NCBI GenBank assembly: GCA_038521825.1
Contig: JBCBKL010000002.1
Coordinates: forward strand, 62,001 to 126,000
Direction of reading: 5' to 3'
DNA length: 64,000 bases
From: JBCBKL01 sp038521825
GTDB taxonomy: Bacteria; Pseudomonadota; Alphaproteobacteria; Rhodobacterales; Rhodobacteraceae
Every line of letters begins with the position of its first letter. Position 1 is the first letter of the stretch. The translations under genes and the position numbers were made by a program. Shown piece by piece: positions 27,026-35,425 of this stretch. The notes under the pieces are model-generated. The model searched no databases. It had not been told where the DNA came from and saw only the letters and a program-made list of their open reading frames with translations.

Positions 27026-28087
27026 GTGGATACGGGCTTTCTCGGCACGTTTGTCATTTCATGGGCGCAAACCGAAATCGACGGTATGCCGGCTGGGTCG
27101 CTTGATGCGATCACGCCCGGTCGCACTTGGCTGTGGGACGGCGATATGGTGCGCGTTGATGGGCCGGCCGATGTTTTGCAGTTGGCGGGTCCGTTGGGAT
27201 CGAACGACATGCGCAAACGCGCCGCACAGGTGTCTTATCGACTTGCACGGCGCAAGCTCGACCAGAGGGAATTCGGCATAGCATCCGAAACCGGACCACT
27301 GGCGCTTTCGGACCAGCATTTCGATGTTACGGACGGCTCGATAGTCTATCGGGCGTCCGTCATTGCGGTGGCAGGCCGCACTGATGCTCTGCTGAGCTTC
27401 CAGAATGCCATACCGCCCCGAAGTCAGGAATTGTGGATCGCCGCCGCCAATGTTCGCCCGGCCGCGTCCGATCGTGATAGCGAAAATACCAATCCGTCTG
27501 GTCTGGCCTCCGGAACCTGGATTGAAACGGCGGGTGGCTCCAGGCGGGTTGAGGATCTGCGAGAAGGAGATCATGTCTGGACCAAGGACTGCGGCTGTGA
27601 GCCGGTTCTATGGGTCGGCCGCAGAAATGTGACAGGCGCCCGGCTGTTTGCGATGCCTGAGCTCAGACCTGTTCGCATTCGGTGGGGCGCTTTCGGCATT
27701 GGACGACCAGACAGCGATCTGATCGTCGCGCCACATCAAAAGTTGCTGATTTCCGGGTCTTCGACAAATGCCCTTTTCAACGCATCGGAGGTTCTGGTTG
27801 AGGCACGCGATCTGGTCGACGATGCCGGTGTTGTCGTGGATCTATCACTGACGCATGTGCAGTACGTTTATCTGGTGCTGCGCCGCCAGGGCATTATTCG
27901 GGCAAACGGCGTTGAGGTTGAAAACCCCAGCCCCGACCTCGCGCGCGATGAGGACATCCAGGGTGACGACTTAGGGGGACTGTGGCAGCTTCATCATGAC
28001 CGCGTTAGCGACATGGCTGGGGACGGTAGCGATGCGCGTCGCGTGCTCAAGACAGGCGAAGCTGCGATCCTGCGCCACGCGGCCTGA
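27026..28087 (+). CDS. Hint-domain protein (Hint_2 type)
   Basis: A 353-residue protein of the Hedgehog/intein-like family abundant in Rhodobacterales. The N-terminal 150 residues hold a conserved ISWAQTEIDGMPAGSLDAI segment; the Hint core runs from about residue 155 (SGTWIETAGGSRRVEDLREG) to about 300, with the block LIVAPHQKLLISG. Where inteins carry the nucleophilic cysteine this protein has glycine (GLASGTW), so self-cleavage by the classical route is doubtful. The start is a GTG at 27026 chosen by family N terminus. It follows the lpxR-like gene by 82 bases and ends two bases before the convergent tlpA gene. Confidence 0.75.
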   Translation: MDTGFLGTFVISWAQTEIDGMPAGSLDAITPGRTWLWDGDMVRVDGPADVLQLAGPLGSNDMRKRAAQVSYRLARRKLDQREFGIASETGPLALSDQHFDVTDGSIVYRASVIAVAGRTDALLSFQNAIPPRSQELWIAAANVRPAASDRDSENTNPSGLASGTWIETAGGSRRVEDLREGDHVWTKDCGCEPVLWVGRRNVTGARLFAMPELRPVRIRWGAFGIGRPDSDLIVAPHQKLLISGSSTNALFNASEVLVEARDLVDDAGVVVDLSLTHVQYVYLVLRRQGIIRANGVEVENPSPDLARDEDIQGDDLGGLWQLHHDRVSDMAGDGSDARRVLKTGEAAILRHAA

Positions 28088-28089
28088 GG

Positions 28090-28650
28090 TCATTGCTCGG
28101 CCAGCAGGCCCGAAATGATGTCTTTCGCGCTTTCGCTTGCCCAATCCGCGTCGCCGCGCATACGCGCGACTTCGCGTCCTTCGGTATCGATGATGATCGT
28201 GATGGGCAGGCCGAAAATCCCCATCTTGCTGGCAAGTTGCTGTTTGGGATCCTGATGGCGAGGCAGATTGTCGATGCCCATTTCGCTGAGGAACTTCTTG
28301 ATGCCCGCGGGCGAGTTACGACCGGCAGCAATGGTCAGGACTTCGAAATCATCGCCTCCGAATTCTGTCTGCAGCTCTGACAGCATTGGCATTTCCTTGC
28401 GACAGGGCGCACACCACGTGGCCCAGAAATTGAGCAGCACATACTTGCCGCGATAGTCGGAAAGTGTCGCCGTGCCTGCGTCGTCGGCCAGCTGGAATGA
28501 TGCATCCGGCACCGTTTCAGGTGCGGCGTGAAAGATCAGCTTTTTCATGCTCCCCTCGCGCAGATCGGCGAGGTGGGTATAGTCAGCCGCGGCAGGAATT
28601 GCGCTGAACGCAGTTGCCATATAAACGGCGGCGGCAACAAGTTTCTTCAT
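28090..28650 (-). CDS. TlpA-family thioredoxin-like protein
   Basis: A 186-residue redoxin, exported by an N-terminal signal (MKKLVAAAVYMATAFSAIPA) and carrying the thioredoxin motif WCAPC (C80, C83) in a TlpA/ResA fold, with cis-proline region GIFGLPITIII. Such proteins reduce disulfides of apo-cytochromes or copper-enzyme assembly factors in the periplasm. The start at 28650 has GGAGGG upstream. A second ATG at residue 35 is preceded by GAGGGGAGC and could give a form without signal. It is divergent from argH by 25 bases, an arrangement I associate with this group of bacteria. Confidence 0.88.
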   Translation of the reverse strand: MKKLVAAAVYMATAFSAIPAAADYTHLADLREGSMKKLIFHAAPETVPDASFQLADDAGTATLSDYRGKYVLLNFWATWCAPCRKEMPMLSELQTEFGGDDFEVLTIAAGRNSPAGIKKFLSEMGIDNLPRHQDPKQQLASKMGIFGLPITIIIDTEGREVARMRGDADWASESAKDIISGLLAEQ

Positions 28651-28675
28651 ATTCCCTCCTTCAAAGGGCAACATC

Positions 28676-30067
28676 ATGACTGACCAGACCGCAAACGCAA
28701 TGTGGGGCGGCCGGTTCTCCGCCGGGCCTGACGCGATCATGGAGGCAATTAATGCCTCGATCGGTTTCGACCAGCGGCTGGCGGCTCAGGACATCGCAGG
28801 CTCGCGTGCCCATGCGGCTATGTTGGCCGCCACAGGCATTGTGAGTGATAAGGATGCCGAGGCCATACGGGAAGGCCTTCTCACGGTGTTGTCAGAGATT
28901 GAAACAGGGCAGTTCGCCTTTTCGACCGCTCTGGAAGACATTCATATGAATGTCGAGGCCCGACTGAAAGGGCTGATCGGAGAGCCCGCCGGACGCTTGC
29001 ATACCGGCCGCAGTCGGAACGATCAGGTCGCAACGGATTTCAAACTATGGGTTCGTGATCAATTGGATGCTGCTGACGCCGGCCTTCAGGCGCTGATGCG
29101 CGCCCTGCTTACCCAGGCCGAAGCGGGGGCAGGCTGGGTGATGCCGGGCTTTACCCATCTGCAAACCGCGCAGCCGGTCACGTGGGGTCATCACATGATG
29201 GCCTATGTCGAGATGTTCGGGCGTGATTTGAGCCGTGTTCGCGATGCTCGGGCGCGCATGAATGAAAGCCCGCTGGGGGCGGCAGCACTGGCCGGCACAA
29301 GCTTTCCGATTGATCGGGAAATGACGGCCAAGGCACTTGGATTTGACAGGCCCGCCGCGAATTCGCTGGACGCCGTCAGTGACCGCGACTTCGCGCTCGA
29401 GTTCCTGAGTACGGCGAGCATCTGTGCAATGCACCTGTCGCGACTGGCCGAAGAGTTGGTGATCTGGTCGAGCGCGCAGTTTCGCTTTGTCACGTTGTCG
29501 GACCGCTTTTCCACCGGTTCCTCGATCATGCCGCAAAAAAAGAACCCGGACGCGGCCGAGCTGATCCGGGCCAAGATCGGACGGATCTTTGGTGCCAACG
29601 CTGGCCTGATGATCGTCATGAAGGGCCTGCCCTTGACTTATTCAAAGGACATGCAGGAGGACAAGGAACAGGTCTTTGACGCAGCAGACAACTGGATGCT
29701 GGCCCTTGCCGCGATGGAGGGGATGGTCACCGACATGTCGGCCAACCGCGACGCGCTCATGGCCGCTGCAGGCAGCGGTTTTTCGACCGCGACAGATCTG
29801 GCCGATTGGCTGGTGCGTGTGTTGGGTCTGCCGTTCCGCGACGCCCACCATGCGACGGGTGCGCTGGTGGCTCTTGCCGAAAAGAATGGCTGCGATTTGG
29901 CGGATCTCAGCCTTTCGGATATGAAAACGGTGCATGACGGGATTGATGACGGCGTCTTCGACGTGTTGAGCGTTGAAAATTCAGTCGCATCCCGCACGTC
30001 CTATGGTGGTACTGCGCCCGTGCGTGTTCGGGAACAGGTTGCACGGTGGAAGGAAACACTCGGATGA
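28676..30067 (+). CDS. argH: Argininosuccinate lyase
   Basis: A 463-residue enzyme of the fumarase/aspartase superfamily that splits argininosuccinate to arginine and fumarate. The signature GSSIMPQKKNPDAAE (catalytic serine loop) and TGRSRNDQVATDFKLW are intact. It is of normal length for a homotetrameric ArgH. Its stop overlaps the start of the small lipoprotein gene by four bases (ATGA). Confidence 0.97.
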   Translation: MTDQTANAMWGGRFSAGPDAIMEAINASIGFDQRLAAQDIAGSRAHAAMLAATGIVSDKDAEAIREGLLTVLSEIETGQFAFSTALEDIHMNVEARLKGLIGEPAGRLHTGRSRNDQVATDFKLWVRDQLDAADAGLQALMRALLTQAEAGAGWVMPGFTHLQTAQPVTWGHHMMAYVEMFGRDLSRVRDARARMNESPLGAAALAGTSFPIDREMTAKALGFDRPAANSLDAVSDRDFALEFLSTASICAMHLSRLAEELVIWSSAQFRFVTLSDRFSTGSSIMPQKKNPDAAELIRAKIGRIFGANAGLMIVMKGLPLTYSKDMQEDKEQVFDAADNWMLALAAMEGMVTDMSANRDALMAAAGSGFSTATDLADWLVRVLGLPFRDAHHATGALVALAEKNGCDLADLSLSDMKTVHDGIDDGVFDVLSVENSVASRTSYGGTAPVRVREQVARWKETLG

Positions 30068-30240
30068 TCAGAGTATTGCCCATTATAGCCCTGCTCTTTG
30101 TGGCATCCTGCGGCGTCGATGGCGAACCGGTTCGTCCGACAGCTGACGTGGCCGTCGGCGTCGGATCAAGTGGCGTTCACGCCGGCGCGCGTGTTGGTGT
30201 CGAAAGCGGTCCGGTTCGGGTCAGCGTGGGCGTTTTCTGA
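30064..30240 (+). CDS. Small lipoprotein downstream of argH
   Basis: A 58-residue predicted lipoprotein. It has a hydrophobic signal and lipobox VASC with cysteine 16, then a short Gly/Val-rich tail (VAVGVGSSGVHAGARVGVES) with alternating residues that could form one beta hairpin. The start overlaps argH by four bases. Tiny lipoprotein genes sit between argH and lysA in many proteobacteria, in a position similar to the LptM (YifL) gene before dapF in enterics. Function here is unknown. Confidence 0.75.
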   Translation: MIRVLPIIALLFVASCGVDGEPVRPTADVAVGVGSSGVHAGARVGVESGPVRVSVGVF

Positions 30241-30242
30241 AC

Positions 30243-30560
30243 ATGCGCTGGATTTTCCTTGCCCTCGCGATCTGGGGCAGCATCCACCCGATGTATTATT
30301 TCGTGAGCTGGTTTCAGGAAAACGGCTGGTCCTTAGTCGGGCTGATCGATGCCTGGTACGTGAATGACAGCACACATGGTCTGGTTTGGGACCTCACGAT
30401 TGCCGCTATCGCGCTGACTGTATGGATCTTGGTCGAGACCGCCCAGAACCGCCGCTGGATCGGTTTGATCGCCATTCCCGCCATTTTCGGCATTGGTGTC
30501 AGTTGCGGCTTGCCGCTCTTCCTTTTTCTTCGTTCCAGTGGTCAAGGACGCTCGGTTTAG
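30243..30560 (+). CDS. DUF2834 membrane protein
   Basis: A 105-residue inner-membrane protein with about three membrane spans (IFLALAIWGSIHPMYYFV, LTIAAIALTVWILVE, IGLIAIPAIFGIGVSCGLPL). The arrangement and the N-terminal WxxHP-like segment fit the DUF2834 family. Function is unknown. It follows the lipoprotein gene after two bases, so both are probably made with argH. Confidence 0.7.
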   Translation: MRWIFLALAIWGSIHPMYYFVSWFQENGWSLVGLIDAWYVNDSTHGLVWDLTIAAIALTVWILVETAQNRRWIGLIAIPAIFGIGVSCGLPLFLFLRSSGQGRSV

Positions 30561-30699
30561 CATCGTTTTTTTTTGAAACAAACTGGTTCCGAATTCCCCT
30601 TGACTTCAACAAGGTCGTCCGCGATCCGACCGCTACAAAAGGCACATAGTATCTGGTTGTGAGCCGTGGGGGCTTAACCAAGAAATTTTGGAGTGTATC

Positions 30700-31365
30700 G
30701 TGACGATATCAAGTAAACTTGCGGCTGCCGTTTTCTGCGCTGCTGCGTTGCCAATATGGGCGAACGCCGCCGTGTTGGATTTCGGATCTGGTGTGACCGA
30801 CGGTAGTACCTTCACAACATATTCCGAAGATGGGTTCACCTTCGCTGTCTCGACGACAGGCGGAACCGCGGGTGCCGCTTTCTTCAGCACGACCTGTGTG
30901 ATCGACGGCGTGAAGTGCGGCGGCGACCTTGATTTGGTGCCAACAGCGCAAGGGGATGGGGGTGTCGAGGGACGGATCCTCATCCGCCAGGAAACCGGTG
31001 TGACCGGGGTGTCTGACGATGCGGCGACAGCCGGCTCAATCACCTTTAGGCTTCTGAACAATCGGGCATTTCGCTGGACTGGCGCATCGGCGATTGACGA
31101 CACGACCTTCACGTTCTCGACAAGTGTCGATGGCGATCTCGGTAGCGTCACCCTGGGGGAGGGCGAGCCGGGCCAGCTGAATTTTGCGACGCCGTCGTCG
31201 ATACTGCGCGCAGGCGACTCGATCACCTTTACCATGGGCGGCTCCGGTGGCGTTGACTCGCTGCTTTTGGCACCTGTGCCGGTACCGGCTTCGCTGCCGC
31301 TGTTGGTGAGTGCAACTGGCCTGATGGCTTTTGCGGCGCGTCGTCGTAAAAGCCGCGGCGCCTGA
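30700..31365 (+). CDS. VPLPA-CTERM sorting-domain surface protein
   Basis: A 221-residue secreted protein with a signal peptide (to about residue 23, ANA), a beta-rich middle (LDFGSGVTDGSTFTTYSEDG), and a C-terminal sorting tail: VPVPASLPLLVSATGL, a hydrophobic span, then RRRK. This tripartite tail is the VPLPA-CTERM class, recognised and cut by an exosortase in exopolysaccharide-producing Rhodobacterales. No exosortase gene is in the window. I chose the GTG at 30700 with GGAG eight bases upstream over a TTG at 30688. It sits between the argH unit and lysA and ends at a terminator. Confidence 0.82.
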   Translation: MTISSKLAAAVFCAAALPIWANAAVLDFGSGVTDGSTFTTYSEDGFTFAVSTTGGTAGAAFFSTTCVIDGVKCGGDLDLVPTAQGDGGVEGRILIRQETGVTGVSDDAATAGSITFRLLNNRAFRWTGASAIDDTTFTFSTSVDGDLGSVTLGEGEPGQLNFATPSSILRAGDSITFTMGGSGGVDSLLLAPVPVPASLPLLVSATGLMAFAARRRKSRGA

Positions 31366-31387
31366 CCACAGCGCATGGCATATACAG

Positions 31388-31412
31388 AAAGGCGGCCGGG
31401 GCCGCCTTTTTC
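31388..31412 (+). terminator. Rho-independent terminator
   Basis: AAAGGCGGC (31388-31396) pairs with GCCGCCTTT (31401-31409) around a CGGG loop, followed by further Ts. It lies 23 bases past the stop of the VPLPA-CTERM gene and before lysA, so lysA needs its own promoter or readthrough. Confidence 0.88.
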
Positions 31413-31507
31413 ATTTATGTAGGCAAGCTAAGTCTCTGTGATTGCACAGCCTCCACGGTCTGATATGAGGCGTGAGGTTTAATCACTGCGAACGGGTGCG
31501 CGGCTCG

Positions 31508-32773
31508 ATGGATCACTTTCTCTACCGTGATGGCGTTTTGCATGCCGAGAACGTCCCCCTGCCTGAGATCGTCGCGCAGGTCGGTTCTCCTCTCTATGTC
31601 TATTCGACGGCCACCCTGTTGCGGCATTTCCGCCTGTTTGATGAGGCACTGAACGGGCTGGATCACCTTGTTTGCTATGCGATGAAGGCATCCAGCAATC
31701 AGGCCATCCTCAAGACGCTCGCAAAAGCCGGGGCGGGAATGGATGTGGTTTCGGGCGGCGAATATGCCCGTGCAACGGCGGCTGGCGTTCCGGGCGACAA
31801 GATTGTTTTTTCGGGGGTCGGGAAGACAGCGGATGAGATCCGAATGGCTCTCCAGGGCGGTATCCGGCAATTCAACGTGGAATCCGAGCCCGAGATGGAG
31901 GTGCTGAACGCTGTCGCCATCGAACTTGGCGTGGTTGCGCCGATCACGGTGCGGGTCAATCCGGATGTCGACGCCAAGACCCATGAGAAGATCGCGACCG
32001 GTAAGTCCGAGAACAAGTTCGGCATACCGATTGCCCGGGCGCGCGAGGTCTATGCGATGGCAGGGCGTTTGCCCGGACTGAAGGTGGTGGGGATCGACGT
32101 GCATATCGGAAGCCAATTGACCGACCTTGCGCCCTTCGAGGTCGCATATCGCAAGGTCGCCGATCTGACCAAGACGCTGCGCGCAGACGGGCATGACATC
32201 ACGCGCCTCGATCTCGGCGGCGGTCTTGGCATCCCGTATGAGCGAAGCAATCAGGCACCGCCGCTGCCGACCGATTACGGCGACCTTATCAAGCGGACCG
32301 TTGGGCATCTTGGCTGCGAGGTCGAGATTGAGCCGGGTCGGCTGATCGCTGGAAATGCGGGGCTCATGGTGGCCCAGGTCATTTACGTCAAGTCCGGCGA
32401 GGACCGCGAATTCCTGATCCTTGACGGGGCAATGAACGATCTCATCCGTCCTGCAATGTATGATGCACACCATGACATCGTGCCGCTGACTGAGCCCGAA
32501 GCGGGTGCGGAACAACAAGCCTATGACATCGTCGGACCCGTCTGCGAATCGGGAGATACCTTCGCCAAGGGTCGCATGATGCCCAAATTGCGGGCAGGGG
32601 ATCACGTCGCATTCCGCAGTGCCGGTGCATATGGGGCCGTTATGGCCAGCGAATACAATACGAGGCCTCTGATCCCCGAAGTTTTGGTCGATGGGGATCA
32701 ATTCGCGGTTATTCGCGCACGCCCGACCTTTGACGAGATCATAAATCGCGATACCATCCCTCACTGGCTCTAG
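31508..32773 (+). CDS. lysA: Diaminopimelate decarboxylase
   Basis: PLP enzyme (421 residues) that converts meso-diaminopimelate to lysine, the last step of the pathway. PLP lysine K60 lies in CYAMKASSNQ. HIGSQLTDLAPF, LDLGGGLGIPYE, EPGRLIAGNAG and the dimer-contributed CESGDTFAKGR are all present. I place the start at the ATG at 31508 (MDHFLYRDG, the usual N terminus). It is followed after 40 bases by the TIGR02302 gene. Confidence 0.96.
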   Translation: MDHFLYRDGVLHAENVPLPEIVAQVGSPLYVYSTATLLRHFRLFDEALNGLDHLVCYAMKASSNQAILKTLAKAGAGMDVVSGGEYARATAAGVPGDKIVFSGVGKTADEIRMALQGGIRQFNVESEPEMEVLNAVAIELGVVAPITVRVNPDVDAKTHEKIATGKSENKFGIPIARAREVYAMAGRLPGLKVVGIDVHIGSQLTDLAPFEVAYRKVADLTKTLRADGHDITRLDLGGGLGIPYERSNQAPPLPTDYGDLIKRTVGHLGCEVEIEPGRLIAGNAGLMVAQVIYVKSGEDREFLILDGAMNDLIRPAMYDAHHDIVPLTEPEAGAEQQAYDIVGPVCESGDTFAKGRMMPKLRAGDHVAFRSAGAYGAVMASEYNTRPLIPEVLVDGDQFAVIRARPTFDEIINRDTIPHWL

Positions 32774-32813
32774 ACGCTATTCTGTGTCCGGGCGCCGGAT
32801 CGGAGGTGCGACG

Positions 32814-35423
32814 ATGGCCAAGTTTCCCGAGTATGATGTCCGCAATCGGATGAAGTCGTTGCGCGTTCCGCTGGCGCTGACACGGCTGGGGATGTTCGCG
32901 GAGGCCTTTTGGCGGGCGACCTGGCCGCTGATCGCGATCTCTCTCGGCGTTCTCGCCCTGCTTATGCTTGGGGTGCAGGATAGCTTGGCTGTCGAAGTCG
33001 TTTGGGCCTTGGCCGTTGTGGCGTGTCTATCCGGCACTGTCTCGCTGTTCTACGCACTTCGTCGTTTTCGCATTCCGACACGGCAGGCGGCACTGGAACG
33101 GCTCGATGCCACCATGCCCGGCCGTCCCATCCAGGCCTTGCTCGACAACCCGGCCATCGGAGAGGACGACGCAGCTTCGGCGGCGGTCTGGCGCGCTCAC
33201 CAGGCACGTATGGCGGAGCGGGCCAAGGCGGCACGGGCAGTACCCGGCAACCTGCGCATTGCTGAGCGTGATCCCTATGCCTTGCGTTTCATTGCCGTGG
33301 TGGCCTTTGCGGTGGCGCTCATCTTCGGCTCAGTCTGGCGGATAGGATCGGTCACGGAGATGACGCCGGGCGGGCCGGGGCTCGCGGCTGGGCCTGTTTG
33401 GGAAGGATGGGCCGAAAGCCCGCGGTACACGGGCCGCCCGACGATCTATCTCAACGACATTCCCGAGGGCGAGTTGCAGCTGCCGGTAGGCAGCATCATC
33501 ACGCTTCGTCTTTATGGTGAAGTCGGCGCGCTGACGGTCTTGGAAACAGTGTCGGGTCGGACCGAAAATATCCAACCCGCCTCAGCACCTGAGCAGGATT
33601 TTAATGTGGTTCAGGCTGGTGAGATCACGATCAACGGCCCCGGTGGCCGAACGTGGAATGTGGGGCTGATCCCCGATCTGGCTCCGGAAATCGCGATACT
33701 CAGCCAGCCCGACAGTACAGCCTACGGAGAGATGACCCTGCCGTTCTCGGCGCAGGATGATTACGGGGTCGAGGCTGGCGAAGCGCGTATCGTTCTGGAT
33801 CTGGAATCGGTCGACAGGCGGCATGGCCTGACGATCGAGCCTGAGGCTCGCCCGGCCCTGACCGTCGCCTTGCCCATGCCGTTTGCGGGCGACCGCCGGT
33901 CGTTCGAGGAAAACCTTGTCGAGGACTTTTCGGAACATGCATGGGCCAATCTGCCGGTCACGATCTCGCTGAGCGCGCTCGACGCATCGGAACAGGCGAC
34001 CGAGACGGAGCCGCGGGCCATCGTGTTGCCGGGCCGCCGCTTCTTTGATCCGCTTGCCGCGTCGATCATCGAACAGCGCCGTGATCTGCTCTGGTCCCGT
34101 CACAATGCTGACCGGATCGCGCAAATCCTGCGCGCCGTGTCCTACCGACACGAGGACGTGTTTCGGAACGAAACCGAATATTTGAGGGCCCAACAGATTT
34201 TCAGACGGCTTGAGACGCTGGCTCATTACGGGCTGACGGATGAACAGCAGGACGATCTGGCAAAGGACCTATGGGATCTGGCGATCATCATTGAAGAAGG
34301 CGATCTGGCAACAGCGCTGGAGAGGCTGCGGCAGGCGCAGGAACGGCTCAATCAGGCGATGCGCGAAGGGGCCAGCCAAGCCGAAATCGAGCGGTTGATG
34401 GAAGAATTACGACGCGCGACGGACGACTACATGCAGCAGCTGTCCCGGCAGGCCCAGCTCGATGCCGAGGAAAACGACGAAAACAACGCGCCGATGGATC
34501 CAAATGCGATGCAGATGAATCAGGATGATCTGCAACGTATGATGGACCGGATTCAGGAACTGATGGAACAAGGCCGCATGGCCGAGGCTGAACAAGCACT
34601 TCGTGAGTTGCAGCAAATGCTTGAGAACATGCGCGTCACCCAAGGGCAGGGCCAAAACGGTCAGAACCCAGGCGAACAGGCTATGGAAGGGCTTGCCGAG
34701 ACGTTGCGCGAACAGCAAGGCCTCAGCGATCAGGCCTTCCGCGATTTGCAGGAACAGTTCAATCCCGGTGCTCAAGCGGGTGAAAGCCAGGGCAACCAAG
34801 GTCGCGACGGTGGCCAGGGTCAGGGTCAACAGCACAGCCAGCAGGGTCAGTCGGGTGAGGGACAGGGCGAACAGCAGGGCCAGGGTGGCGGCGAACAACA
34901 GGCTCAACCGGGTCAAGGCGGTGGCCAAGAAGGTACGCTTGCAGACCGACAAGAGGCCCTTCGCCGTGAACTGGATCGGCAACAGAACAACCTGCCCGGG
35001 GCCGGGACACCCGGTGGAGACGCGGCGCGGGATGCGCTCGACCGGGCGGGCCGTGCGATGGATGACGCCGAAGATGCGTTGCGCAATGATCAGCTCGCCG
35101 ATGCCATCGACGATCAGGCCCGAGCGATGGAGGCCCTGCGCGAAGGCATGCGAGCCTTGGGCGAGGCGATGGCCCAGCAGCAACAGGACGGGCAACAGGG
35201 TCAGGGTATGTCCGAAGCGGACCGCATGGCGAACGCTCAGGACCCGCTCGGCCGCCAGCCCGGTTCCAACGGCACTGTCGGGACGGATGAAAGCCTGTTG
35301 CAGGGCGAGGATGTCTATCGCCGGGCGCGCGAGCTGCTTGACGAAATTCGGCGTCGCTCCGGTGAATCCCGGCGGTCCGAGTTGGAGCTGGACTACCTCA
35401 AACGCCTGCTCGACCGGTTCTAA
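32814..35423 (+). CDS. TIGR02302/DUF4175 family membrane protein
   Basis: An 869-residue alphaproteobacterial membrane protein of unknown function. Two N-terminal spans (WPLIAISLGVLALLMLG and VWALAVVACLSGTVSLFYAL) and a third near residue 165 (FIAVVAFAVALIFGSVW) are followed by a large presumed periplasmic part and long helical repeats from about residue 480. Residues about 610-710 are a Gln/Gly/Glu-rich low-complexity linker (GQGQNGQNPGEQ and similar). The start is set by GGAGGT at 32802. It sits directly behind lysA, a common pairing in this order. Confidence 0.88.
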   Translation: MAKFPEYDVRNRMKSLRVPLALTRLGMFAEAFWRATWPLIAISLGVLALLMLGVQDSLAVEVVWALAVVACLSGTVSLFYALRRFRIPTRQAALERLDATMPGRPIQALLDNPAIGEDDAASAAVWRAHQARMAERAKAARAVPGNLRIAERDPYALRFIAVVAFAVALIFGSVWRIGSVTEMTPGGPGLAAGPVWEGWAESPRYTGRPTIYLNDIPEGELQLPVGSIITLRLYGEVGALTVLETVSGRTENIQPASAPEQDFNVVQAGEITINGPGGRTWNVGLIPDLAPEIAILSQPDSTAYGEMTLPFSAQDDYGVEAGEARIVLDLESVDRRHGLTIEPEARPALTVALPMPFAGDRRSFEENLVEDFSEHAWANLPVTISLSALDASEQATETEPRAIVLPGRRFFDPLAASIIEQRRDLLWSRHNADRIAQILRAVSYRHEDVFRNETEYLRAQQIFRRLETLAHYGLTDEQQDDLAKDLWDLAIIIEEGDLATALERLRQAQERLNQAMREGASQAEIERLMEELRRATDDYMQQLSRQAQLDAEENDENNAPMDPNAMQMNQDDLQRMMDRIQELMEQGRMAEAEQALRELQQMLENMRVTQGQGQNGQNPGEQAMEGLAETLREQQGLSDQAFRDLQEQFNPGAQAGESQGNQGRDGGQGQGQQHSQQGQSGEGQGEQQGQGGGEQQAQPGQGGGQEGTLADRQEALRRELDRQQNNLPGAGTPGGDAARDALDRAGRAMDDAEDALRNDQLADAIDDQARAMEALREGMRALGEAMAQQQQDGQQGQGMSEADRMANAQDPLGRQPGSNGTVGTDESLLQGEDVYRRARELLDEIRRRSGESRRSELELDYLKRLLDRF

Positions 35424-35425
35424 GT

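Noticed and set aside
30555..30580. Nine-T run after the DUF2834 gene as a terminator
   Set aside because: The T-run is not preceded by a stable hairpin.
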